A stretch of DNA of 24,811 bases from Quadrisphaera sp. (GTDB lineage: Bacteria; Actinomycetota; Actinomycetes; Actinomycetales; Quadrisphaeraceae): the NCBI GenBank assembly GCA_029258695.1, contig JARIBR010000101.1, forward strand, positions 1-24,811. The letters are read 5' to 3'. Both the position numbers and the translations under genes were made by a program. Shown piece after piece: positions 1-6,469 of the stretch. Position 1 is the first letter of the stretch, and each line of letters starts with the position of its first letter. Below the pieces are notes generated by a model that did no database searches, was not told the DNA's origin, and saw nothing but the letters and a program-made list of their open reading frames with translations.

Positions 1-8
1 GGGCCCTG

Positions 9-76
9 CGTCCAGCACTTCGTCGACCAAGTGCGGTGGGGGGTGCGTCGCGTCCAGCACTTCGTCGACCAAGTGC
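9..76. repeat. Two copies of a palindromic intergenic repeat
   Basis: A 26-base unit occurs at 9-34 and again, identical, at 51-76, a 42-base period. Each copy holds an inverted repeat: GCACTT / AAGTGC (15-20 with 29-34) in copy 1, and a longer CCAGCACTT / AAGTGCTGG (54-62 with 71-79) in copy 2. Both have the same 8-base loop CGTCGACC, which contains the palindrome GTCGAC. There is no T-tract. It could be a REP-like dispersed palindrome, or paired terminators of a gene left of the window. Confidence 0.8.
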
Positions 77-137
77 TGGGGGAGGGGGTGCCTGGGGTGA
101 CGGGTCGTGTGCCGCACCGGTCCGTAGCCTGGGCGAC

Positions 138-1130
138 GTGGCGGTGCTGGTCGACGAGGCGCGCTGGCCCGCGCACGGCCGGCTCTGGGCCCACCTGGTC
201 AGCGACGTCTCCTACGACGAGCTCCACGCCTTCGCCGCGAGGCTCGGCCTCCCGCCGCGCAGCTTCGACCACGACCACTACGACGTGCCGCAGGAGCGCC
301 TCGACGAGCTGGTGGCCGCCGGGGCGACGCCGGTCGGGGGCCGGGAGCTCGTGCGCCGGCTGGTGGCGTCCGGGCTGCGGGTCGACGCCCGCCAGCGGGC
401 GGCGCTGCCCCCGCGGACCTCGCCGCGCGGCGTCGTCGGGATCCTGCTCGCGGCCGGCGCCGGCACCCGGTCCGGCGGACCCGGTGCCCTGGCGACCACC
501 GGGGACGGCGTCCCGGTGCTCCCCGAGCGCGTCGAGACGCTGCGACGCGCCGGGTGCGAGCAGGTGCTCGTCGTCCTCGGGGCGGGCGCCGAGCAGGCTC
601 GTGGCCTCGTCCCGGAGTTCGCCCGCACCGTGGTCGCCGACCGGTGGCGCGAGGGGATGAGCGCCTCGCTGCGGGCTGGGCTCGAAGCCGTCGCCCGCTG
701 GGAGGACGCCCCCGCAGCCGCGCTCGTGCTGCTCGTCGAACCGCCCGGCGTCCCCGCCGCCACCGCCGAGGAGGTCGCCCGGCTCGTCGCGCTCGCCGAC
801 GGTGGCCGTGAGCCCGGAGCGGTCCACGTGCTCGCCCGCGCCACCCGCAGCGGTCGCCCCGTCCACCCCGTGCTCCTGGGCCGGAGGCACTGGGCCGCCG
901 CGGCGGCGTCCGCCTCCGGGGAGCGGGCCGCCGGGCGCTACCTGCGCGATGCCGGTGCCACGCTCGTCGCGCTCGACGACGACGAGGCCCACGTTGCGGA
1001 CGACCGGGACGACCGGGACGACCGGGACGACCGGGACGAGCGCGCAGAACGCGCCAAACGCCCTGAGGGCCCCGAGCGCTCGGAGCACCCGGAGCGTCAC
1101 GACGTCGAGGGCGGCGACGACCTACCCTGA
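138..1130 (+). CDS. DUF4031 domain fused to MobA-like nucleotidyltransferase domain
   Basis: A 330-residue protein in two parts. Residues 1-80 match DUF4031 (VDEARWPAHGRLWAHLVSD, then DELHAFA and the FDHDHYDVP stretch); that domain has no known function. Residues about 100-280 look like the MobA/MocA-type NTP_transf_3 fold: LAAGAGTRSGG, WREGMSASLRAGLEAV, VHPVLLGRRHW. The expected Lys of the GGPKAL signature is Gly116, and the metal-binding Asp of the usual DQPG motif is Glu201 (VEPPG), so catalysis is doubtful. The C-terminus is a low-complexity charged tail beginning with (DDR)4. GTG at 138 is chosen because DUF4031 homology starts exactly there; the frame is open upstream only through the palindromic repeats. 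moaE starts 4 bases after the stop, suggesting co-transcription and a Moco link. Confidence 0.8.
   Translation: MAVLVDEARWPAHGRLWAHLVSDVSYDELHAFAARLGLPPRSFDHDHYDVPQERLDELVAAGATPVGGRELVRRLVASGLRVDARQRAALPPRTSPRGVVGILLAAGAGTRSGGPGALATTGDGVPVLPERVETLRRAGCEQVLVVLGAGAEQARGLVPEFARTVVADRWREGMSASLRAGLEAVARWEDAPAAALVLLVEPPGVPAATAEEVARLVALADGGREPGAVHVLARATRSGRPVHPVLLGRRHWAAAAASASGERAAGRYLRDAGATLVALDDDEAHVADDRDDRDDRDDRDERAERAKRPEGPERSEHPERHDVEGGDDLP
999..1034 (+). repeat. Four 9-base tandem repeats (GACGACCGG)
   Basis: Four exact copies of GACGACCGG lie inside the 3' part of the DUF4031/MobA-like gene and encode Asp-Asp-Arg four times. A further partial unit (GACGAG) follows. The number of copies could vary by slippage without breaking the frame. 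Confidence 0.9.
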
Positions 1131-1134
1131 GACG

Positions 1135-1620
1135 GTGACCGTGAGCGCGCAGACGCCCCCCGCCAGCGCCGACCCACCGCAGCGCCTCGACGAGCCGGCC
1201 CGTCGTGTGAGCCTCGCCGCCGTGACCACCGACGTCCTGGACCTCGACGCCCACGTGCGCGCCGTCGACGGCCCGGCGGCGGGAGCGACGGTGAGCTTCT
1301 CCGGCGTCGTGCGCAACCACGACGGCGGGAAGCCCGTGACGTCCCTGCGCTACGTCAGCCACCCGAGCGCTCCGGAGGTGCTGGAGCGCGTCGCCCAGCA
1401 GGTCGCGGCCGCCCACCCCGTCGACGCCGTAGCGGTCTCGCACCGCCTCGGCGACCTCACGATCGGTGACGCCGCGCTGGTGGTGGCGGTCTCGGCCGCT
1501 CACCGGGGCGAGGCGTTCGCCGCCGCCGCCGACCTCGTCGACGAGGTCAAGGCCCAGCTGCCGGTGTGGAAGCAGCAGACCTTCGGCGACGGCAGCGACG
1601 AGTGGGTGGCCTGCCCCTGA
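1135..1620 (+). CDS. moaE: Molybdopterin synthase catalytic subunit MoaE
   Basis: 161 residues. MoaE forms the molybdopterin synthase heterotetramer with MoaD and moves two sulfurs onto cyclic pyranopterin monophosphate in the cytoplasm. Family marks seen: SFSGVVRNHDGGKPV (55-68), SHRLGDLTIGD (102-112), AAHRGEAF (121-128), then EVKAQLPVWKQQ (137-148) holding the two conserved lysines K139 and K146, and the terminal GSDEWVACP. About 25 residues of low conservation precede the domain. The start is uncertain: GTG 1135, GTG 1141 and GTG 1207 are all in frame; 1135 sits 4 bases after the upstream stop and none has a clear ribosome site. The partner genes moaD and moaA lie about 2 kb away on the opposite strand, so the Moco genes form at least two transcription units here. 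Confidence 0.93.
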   Translation: MTVSAQTPPASADPPQRLDEPARRVSLAAVTTDVLDLDAHVRAVDGPAAGATVSFSGVVRNHDGGKPVTSLRYVSHPSAPEVLERVAQQVAAAHPVDAVAVSHRLGDLTIGDAALVVAVSAAHRGEAFAAAADLVDEVKAQLPVWKQQTFGDGSDEWVACP

Positions 1621-1690
1621 GCGCGGACCCGACGTCCGCTGAAGCGGCGGCCGGGACGGTGCGTCGGGCGAGAGCACGGCGCCGCCGGTG

Positions 1691-2431
1691 ATGGGCCCCA
1701 CGCACGCGGCGTCCGGCCTCGCGGCCGGCGCGGCGGTGCTGCCGTGGGCGCCGGTGACCGGCATCGCCGGCCAGGTGGCCTGGGTCGCCGCGTGGGGCGG
1801 CTTCGCCCTGCTGCCCGACCTCGACCAGGGGGGCCTGCACTGGCGCCGTGCGATGCCACGCCTGACGGGGTCCACGGTGGCCCGGATGTGGGGCCCGCTG
1901 ACCACCACCGCGGCGGCGCTCGTGGGCTTCCTCGCGCGGGGGCACCGCCAGGGCACCCACGACGTGGTGCTCGCGCCGATCGTCTTCTCCCTGCTGGCCG
2001 TCGCCGCGAGCCTCCACCCCGTCGGCGCCGTGGTGGTGCTGGCACTGGCCATCGGCCTGGCGCTGCAGGCCCTGCGCGTGGTGGTCCCCGGGTCCCTGAC
2101 GGCGACCGTGGTGGGGAACCTCGTGGTCTCGTTCGGCGCTGCGTGGTGGCTGACGTCGAGCGGGGTGCTCGCCTACGGGTGGCTCCCCTGGGCGGTCGCC
2201 GGGGGGGTGGTGGTGCACGTCGTCGGGGACGCGCTGACCGTCGGCGGGGTGCCCGTCCCCCTGACCTGGATGGACGGGCGGTCCCGACGCGTGTCGCTGC
2301 GGCTGTTCCGGACCGGCGCGCCGGTGGAGCGCTGGCTGGTCGGCCTGCTCAGCGCCACCGCCCTGGTGTGCCTCGCGCTGGCCACGGGTCTGGTCGACCG
2401 GGTGGCAGCCGCCCTGTCGCCGCTGGTCTGA
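1691..2431 (+). CDS. YdjM-like membrane-bound metal-dependent hydrolase
   Basis: 246 residues, highly hydrophobic, with roughly six membrane segments. It fits the YdjM/DUF457 family of membrane proteins annotated as metal-dependent hydrolases, whose substrates are unknown. Metal-ligand-like motifs lie in family order: GPTHAASG (His5), LLPDLDQ (40-46), RGHRQGTHD (83-91) and HVVGDALT (176-183). The start may be the ATG at 1691 or the GTG directly before it at 1688; no strong ribosome site separates them. It follows moaE by about 70 bases on the same strand and could be read from the same transcript, but no functional tie to Moco is evident. Confidence 0.85.
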   Translation: MGPTHAASGLAAGAAVLPWAPVTGIAGQVAWVAAWGGFALLPDLDQGGLHWRRAMPRLTGSTVARMWGPLTTTAAALVGFLARGHRQGTHDVVLAPIVFSLLAVAASLHPVGAVVVLALAIGLALQALRVVVPGSLTATVVGNLVVSFGAAWWLTSSGVLAYGWLPWAVAGGVVVHVVGDALTVGGVPVPLTWMDGRSRRVSLRLFRTGAPVERWLVGLLSATALVCLALATGLVDRVAAALSPLV

Positions 2432-2536
2432 CGGCTCTGTCGCTCCGGGGCCACGTCACTGCGGCCGTCCGGCACTCCGCCTAGCACGGACTGACAGGTA
2501 TCCCTGGTTCCTCTCCGCCGCGGCGTGTCGCCTCTA

Positions 2537-2551
2537 GTCACACCAGTCACA
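2537..2551 (+). promoter_or_regulatory. MtrA-like 9-base-spaced direct repeat upstream of the orphan membrane gene
   Basis: GTCACA occurs twice with a 9-base period (2537-2542 and 2546-2551), each preceded by A. It lies in the 169-base gap before the gene at 2601, about 50 bases from its start. The spacing and sequence resemble the 9-base direct repeat GTCACAgcg described for the actinobacterial response regulator MtrA. The rest of the gap shows no gene; its composition is less GC-biased than the surroundings, as expected for a promoter region. Assignment to MtrA is inference. Confidence 0.5.
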
Positions 2552-2600
2552 CGAGCCACTGTGATCGCACTGGACACGGCAGGCACCACGGAGGAGCAGC

Positions 2601-3521
2601 ATGGACATCACCACCCCGGCGGCAGGAGCGCTCGTCGACCTGACCCGGTCCGCCCTGTACCTGGCGGCGCCCCCCGCGCTCGACCTGGTGGCCGCCCTCG
2701 CCGAGAACCGTCTGGGCGTCCTCACCGCGCTGCTGGCGGCGCTCGGGTGGACCGGTGCGGTGGTCGCCCTGGTCGCGCTCGGCGGCCCGCAGCGCCAGTA
2801 CCGCCCCGTGGGCGTCGGCGCGCACGACGGGAGGCAGGGGGCCACGGAGCCCGGTCACCGGGCCGCCGGGCGTGCGGGCGTCCGCCCCGCGGCGGCGCTG
2901 CCCCCCCGCCGGCTCCTCGTCCCGGCGCTCGAGCCCGCTGCGCCGGCCGCCTCGCCCTCGGCGCTGGACGCGATGGATCCGCTGCGGGCAGCCCACGCCC
3001 ACGCCGACGCCCCCGCGCCGATGGCTGCCGAGCGCGCGGTACCGGTGGCGCCCGGGACACCCGTCGAGCTCGACGAGGCGGACGCGCCCGCGGTGATCAT
3101 CGAGGCCGCCGAGCTCGAGGAGGCCGCCGAGCCCGAGGAGGCGGCCGAGCCCGCGCAGCCGGCCGCGCCCGCGGAGGCCAGGACCCGCGCGGTGGTCCGC
3201 ACCCAGGACGTGCCCCTGGCGCCGCGCCGAGGGAGCAGCTCGACCTTGCCCGTCCTCGACGGGCCCCGGTGCCGCCGGTGCACCCAGCCGCGCTGCTGGC
3301 CCAGCACCGGTGAGCGTGCCCCGACCCGCACGCTGGGCGTCAGTGCTCCCCGTGGGTGCCGCGCCCCCGTCGCGGCGCGCGCCGGGGCGCGGTGCCTGCC
3401 GGCGGAGCACCCGCGGCGACGTTCCTGCGGTGCGAGAGGCCCCTTCCGCGAGCTCAGCCCGGCGCACCACGACGGGCCGCCGCGCGGCCGGGGGCCCCGG
3501 CGTCGCGTGGTCGCGCCATGA
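2601..3521 (+). CDS. Hypothetical single-pass membrane protein with disordered Pro/Ala/Glu-rich tail
   Basis: 306 residues, not recognised as a known family. The start is well supported: GGAGGAG lies about 5 bases before the ATG. Residues about 38-60 (VLTALLAALGWTGAVVALVAL) form one membrane segment. The rest is disordered: Ala/Pro-rich, then an acidic repeat-like stretch (ELEEAAEPEEAAEPAQPAAP, about 173-192), then a basic, Cys-containing end (CRRCTQPRC). Third codon positions are strongly G/C from the start to about position 3300. After that, codons ending in A or T (CGT, AGT, GCT, CGA) become common, so the true C-terminus may be earlier or the frame may shift. An MtrA-like repeat sits upstream, hinting at an envelope or cell-division role, but nothing in the protein shows a catalytic domain. 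Confidence 0.6.
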   Translation: MDITTPAAGALVDLTRSALYLAAPPALDLVAALAENRLGVLTALLAALGWTGAVVALVALGGPQRQYRPVGVGAHDGRQGATEPGHRAAGRAGVRPAAALPPRRLLVPALEPAAPAASPSALDAMDPLRAAHAHADAPAPMAAERAVPVAPGTPVELDEADAPAVIIEAAELEEAAEPEEAAEPAQPAAPAEARTRAVVRTQDVPLAPRRGSSSTLPVLDGPRCRRCTQPRCWPSTGERAPTRTLGVSAPRGCRAPVAARAGARCLPAEHPRRRSCGARGPFRELSPAHHDGPPRGRGPRRRVVAP

Positions 3522-3628
3522 GCGTCACGGCCCCGGCGCACCCCACGGCACCGCCCCCGGGCTCACGTCACGCCTCGCCGACCCGCCCGCCGGCGCGAGC
3601 CCGCTGGGTCGACGCCACCGCGGCGCGC

Positions 3629-3967
3629 TCACCCGCCCGCGAAGGGAGGCAGCACGTCGACGCGGGACTGGTCGTCCAGCGCGACGTCACCGCTGGTGGC
3701 GCCCACCTCGTCGACGAGCAGCGTCGCGACCGCCAGCACCCGCTCCAGCGCTGGGTGCAGGTGCACCATCCGCTCGCGCAGCGCCGTGACGTCGCGACCC
3801 CCGCCGGTGAGGACGACGGTCTCCTCGTCGGTCCCCGCGGCAGCGGCGGCGCCGGCGAAGTAGCGCACGCGGACGGCCAGGGCCCCGTCAGCGGCGTCGC
3901 CCTGGCCGTGGCGACCCGGCTGCTCGCCCTGCTGCGGCCCGTGCCCACGGGTGGGGGTGGTGGTCAT
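3629..3967 (-). CDS. moaD: Molybdopterin synthase sulfur-carrier subunit MoaD
   Basis: 112 residues. MoaD carries the thiocarboxylate sulfur that MoaE uses. The protein ends in PPFAGG, the di-glycine tail that is adenylated and thiocarboxylated. The ubiquitin-like body covers about residues 30-112 (VRVRYFAGAAAAAGTDEE, LLVDEV). The first 28 residues are a hydrophilic extension rarely seen in MoaD. The ATG at 3967 is kept because GGAGG lies 7 bases before it, inside the end of moaA. It starts 3 bases after the moaA stop, so the two form a translationally linked moaA-moaD pair. The 107 bases from here to the converging gene at 3521 show no gene. Confidence 0.92.
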   Translation of the reverse strand: MTTTPTRGHGPQQGEQPGRHGQGDAADGALAVRVRYFAGAAAAAGTDEETVVLTGGGRDVTALRERMVHLHPALERVLAVATLLVDEVGATSGDVALDDQSRVDVLPPFAGG

Positions 3968-3970
3968 CGG

Positions 3971-5101
3971 TCAACCTCCGATCGCGCTCATCGGCCGGTC
4001 CGGGCGCGCGAACGCGTCGAACCCGGCCCGGGCCAGGTCGTCGAGGCCGTGGCCGGCCTTCTTGCCCCACATGGCGCCGCGCCAGGCGTCCGCCAGCTCC
4101 TCGTCGCTGGCACCGCCGCGCACCAGCGCGCGCAGGTCGTGCCCGGAGGTGGAGAACAGGCAGTCGCGCACCTGGCCGTCGGCGGTGAGCCGCGTCCGGT
4201 CGCACGCCGCGCAGAAGGGGCGGGTCACCGAGCCGATGATCCCCAGGGAACCGGTGCGCACCACCCCGGCGTCGCGCCAGCGCACCGCCCAGGTCTCCGC
4301 GGGGGCGGCGCCGCGCTCGTCGCTGCCCTGGGCCACGAGGTCGAGCTCGCGGGGGCCGAACCCGGCGCGCACGAGCGCCAGGACGTCCTCGACGTCGATC
4401 ATCGCGTCGCGGTCCCACGCACCGTGGGGCTCCAGGGGCATCTGCTCGATGAACCGCAGGGCGTACCCCTCGCGCAGGGACCACCGCAGCAGGTCCGGGG
4501 CCTCCGCGTCGTTGACGCCACGCAGGAGCACCGCGTTGACCTTGACGGGGCCCAGGCCGGCGTCCGCGGCGGCGCGGAGCCCCGCGAGGACGTCGGCGTG
4601 GCGGTCTCGGTGGGTCATGGCGGCGAAACGCCGGGGGTCCAGGGTGTCGAGGGAGACGTTGACGCGGTCCAGCCCGGCGTCGGCGAGCGCCCGGGCCCGC
4701 CGCGCGAGACCCACGGCGTTGGTGGTCATCGAGAGCGACGGGCGCGCCCCGCCGGGGGTCCGCAGGGCGGCGGTGGCGGCGACGAGCTCCTCGAGGCCGC
4801 GGCGCAGCATCGGCTCGCCGCCGGTGAAGCGCACCTCGGTGATGCCCACGCGCTCGACCGCGACCGCGATCAGCCGCACGAGCTCCTCGTCGTCCAGGAG
4901 CTCGCTGCGCGCCATCCACTCCAGCCCCTCCGCGGGCATGCAGTAGGTGCAGCGCAGGTTGCAGCGGTCGGTCAGCGAGACCCGCAGGTCGGTGGCCACG
5001 CGCCCGTACCCGTCGACGAGACCGGCGGTGTCCGGGCGGGCTGCCGGAAGGGGCCCTCCGACGACGGCCCGCACCTGCGGGATGCCCAGGTCGATCCCCA
5101 T
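3971..5101 (-). CDS. moaA: GTP 3',8-cyclase MoaA (radical SAM)
   Basis: 376 residues. MoaA makes the first committed step of Moco synthesis, converting GTP to 3',8-cyclo-GTP with MoaC completing the pterin. The radical-SAM [4Fe-4S] motif CNLRCTYC (C47, C51, C54) is present, as is the C-terminal second cluster motif CAAC...C (C297, C300, C314), which binds GTP in the family. The protein ends in the conserved Gly-Gly. The ATG at 5101 is preceded by a G-rich run; the frame is open 32 codons further but over repetitive DNA. No moaC is in the window. A possible galM-side hairpin and an 18-base tandem repeat lie in the 126-base gap upstream. Confidence 0.95.
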   Translation of the reverse strand: MGIDLGIPQVRAVVGGPLPAARPDTAGLVDGYGRVATDLRVSLTDRCNLRCTYCMPAEGLEWMARSELLDDEELVRLIAVAVERVGITEVRFTGGEPMLRRGLEELVAATAALRTPGGARPSLSMTTNAVGLARRARALADAGLDRVNVSLDTLDPRRFAAMTHRDRHADVLAGLRAAADAGLGPVKVNAVLLRGVNDAEAPDLLRWSLREGYALRFIEQMPLEPHGAWDRDAMIDVEDVLALVRAGFGPRELDLVAQGSDERGAAPAETWAVRWRDAGVVRTGSLGIIGSVTRPFCAACDRTRLTADGQVRDCLFSTSGHDLRALVRGGASDEELADAWRGAMWGKKAGHGLDDLARAGFDAFARPDRPMSAIGG

Positions 5102-5136
5102 GCCCCCACGGTACGGCGGGTCACCGGGGCGGCAAC

Positions 5137-5160
5137 CGGCGCTCCCCTCGCGGAGCGTCG
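5137..5160 (-). terminator. Hairpin between galM-like gene and moaA
   Basis: CGCTCC (5140-5145) pairs with GGAGCG (5152-5157) across a 6-base loop. The stem extends three more pairs outward, one of them G-U, to 5137/5160. It lies downstream of the epimerase stop and before moaA on the minus strand. There is no U-tract, so it may be a terminator of the actinobacterial type or a leader structure of moaA. Confidence 0.35.
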
Positions 5161-5161
5161 C

Positions 5162-5196
5162 GGAGGTCGCGGGGGTCATGGAGGTCGCGGGGGTCA
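5162..5196. repeat. Tandem direct repeat upstream of moaA
   Basis: The 17-base unit GGAGGTCGCGGGGGTCA occurs at 5162-5178 and 5180-5196, separated by one base. A related piece, GGTCACCGGGGCGG, appears nearby at about 5119-5132 and again at about 5192-5205. The repeats fill the gap upstream of moaA and create a spurious in-frame N-terminal extension. Confidence 0.85.
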
Positions 5197-5227
5197 CCGG
5201 GGCGGCGCGCGGGCCCCGGTCGCCGCG

Positions 5228-6061
5228 TCAGCCCGAGAGCGCCTCGAAGCGCCACTCCATCGTCATCGTGACGGGCTCGCCCGGCGCGGCGACGCCCGCG
5301 AGCCCGAGGTGGGCGGCGTCGGCGGGAGCCGTCTGGGGCTCGACGCACACCGCCGGCTCGCGCTGGGTGAAGACCACTCCCCACGGCGCGTCGGCGGAGA
5401 CCGCGAGGCGGGCCACGCCCGGCCAGGTCAGCGTGACGGGCCAGGCGACGTCGGCGAAGACCGTGTCGAGGTCGGCGCTCTCCGGGGGGCCGCTGGGCAC
5501 GGGGGCCTCGGCGCCGGTGGGGATGCCATCGTCGGCGACGAGCGTGGCGCGCGCGCGGAGGTCGAGGTGGACGTCGGCGCCGTCCAGCCGGCGGGGGAAC
5601 CACGGGTGCACCCCGCACCACGCCGGCATCTCGCTGCCGTCGGCGTGGACCTCCAGGGTGGTCCGCAGCGCGGCCGGCGTGAGCTCGTAGCGCAGCACGG
5701 CGTGGCCGGGCCACGGCCAGTCGTCCCCGAGGTCGCAGCGCAGCACCGCGCGAGAGGCACCGCCGGTGCCGTCCGGGCCCTCGACGACGTCCCACGGGGT
5801 GCGCGCGACGGTCCCGTGGATGGCGTGCGGCGCCTTGTTCGCGGGCAGCTGGTAGGTCTGCCCCCGCCACGTCAGCTCGGCGTCGCGGACGCGCCCGGCG
5901 AACGGCGCCATGGGGAAGGCGCCCCAGCCGTGGTCGGAGTCGGTGTAGCGCCCCACCAGCTCCAGGGGCTCGGCGCCGCTGCGCGGCAGGAGCAGGGACG
6001 CGACGCGCGCCCCGTGCTCCACGTCGATGGTCACGGTCACGCCGTCAGCGGTGAGCTCCAC
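5228..6061 (-). CDS. Aldose 1-epimerase family protein (GalM-like)
   Basis: 277 residues of the galactose mutarotase / D-hexose-6-phosphate epimerase-like fold, which interconverts alpha and beta anomers in the cytoplasm. Visible marks: EHGARVASLLLP near the N-terminus, GAFPMAPFAGRV, the PHAIHG motif with a catalytic-type His, GVHPWFPRRL with the second His, and VEPQTAPADA, where the Glu is the usual general base. The GTG at 6061 is chosen because conservation begins there (VELTADGV) and AGGGTGG lies just upstream; the frame is open another 55 codons but Arg/Pro-rich and out of family character. Sugar specificity cannot be read from the sequence. It lies 94 bases downstream of the WXG100 gene. 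Confidence 0.9.
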   Translation of the reverse strand: MELTADGVTVTIDVEHGARVASLLLPRSGAEPLELVGRYTDSDHGWGAFPMAPFAGRVRDAELTWRGQTYQLPANKAPHAIHGTVARTPWDVVEGPDGTGGASRAVLRCDLGDDWPWPGHAVLRYELTPAALRTTLEVHADGSEMPAWCGVHPWFPRRLDGADVHLDLRARATLVADDGIPTGAEAPVPSGPPESADLDTVFADVAWPVTLTWPGVARLAVSADAPWGVVFTQREPAVCVEPQTAPADAAHLGLAGVAAPGEPVTMTMEWRFEALSG

Positions 6062-6155
6062 GGGACCACCCTGCCAGGGACCGCCCCGACGCGCTGCAGC
6101 CCCGCGGCGTCGGCCCACCGCGGGGCGACGGGTGGCTCGCCGCCGCGGCCGGTGC

Positions 6156-6446
6156 TCAGCGGCCGAACATGGCGACCGCGCCGGCCTCGGTCTCGGCGTA
6201 GGACTGCCCCGCGGTGGACAGGGCACGGTTGATCTCCTCCAGGGAGGCCTTGACGCGCTCCTGCGTGCCGCGCCAGTCGGAGACCACGGACTGGAAGGAG
6301 GTGGCGGCCTGGCCCTGCCAGGAGCCCTGGAGGTCGAGGAGGAGGCGCATCATGCGGTCCACCTCGGAGGTGATGGACCCGACGGACCCGTGGACGGCGG
6401 CTGACGCCGAGGCCACCTGCTCGCTGTCGACCTGGAAGCGGCTCAT
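6156..6446 (-). CDS. WXG100 (ESAT-6-like) family protein
   Basis: 96 residues, the usual size for a WXG100 protein: a helical hairpin secreted as a dimer by type VII (ESX) systems. The turn motif is SWQGQAATSF (W-Q-G). Towards the C-terminus SYAETE fits the YxxxD/E secretion signal. There is no signal peptide. The start is supported by AAGGAGAG before the ATG. It begins 23 bases after the histidine kinase stop, so it may be the last gene of the regulator-kinase-WXG100 set. No EccC ATPase or other ESX part is in the window, so this is an orphan substrate or accessory protein here. Confidence 0.9.
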   Translation of the reverse strand: MSRFQVDSEQVASASAAVHGSVGSITSEVDRMMRLLLDLQGSWQGQAATSFQSVVSDWRGTQERVKASLEEINRALSTAGQSYAETEAGAVAMFGR

Positions 6447-6469
6447 GGGTGCTCTCCTTCGTGCGCCGG

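Noticed and set aside
999..1034. Iterons or a CRISPR-like array
   Set aside because: The 9-base units abut without spacers, lie in frame within a gene and code for a simple tripeptide repeat.
3558..3603. Inverted repeat CGGGCTC / GAGCCCG between the orphan gene and moaD as a terminator
   Set aside because: Only 7 pairs around a 32-base loop, which is expected by chance at this GC content.
5102..5227. Molybdenum-cofactor riboswitch before moaA
   Set aside because: Only simple repeats and one short hairpin are visible; I could not find the conserved multi-helix arrangement of that RNA class.
3356..6232. Very long open frame on the plus strand opposite moaD, moaA and galM
   Set aside because: It is antisense to three clearly recognised genes, has no family resemblance and the Gly/Arg/His-rich composition typical of shadow frames in GC-rich DNA.
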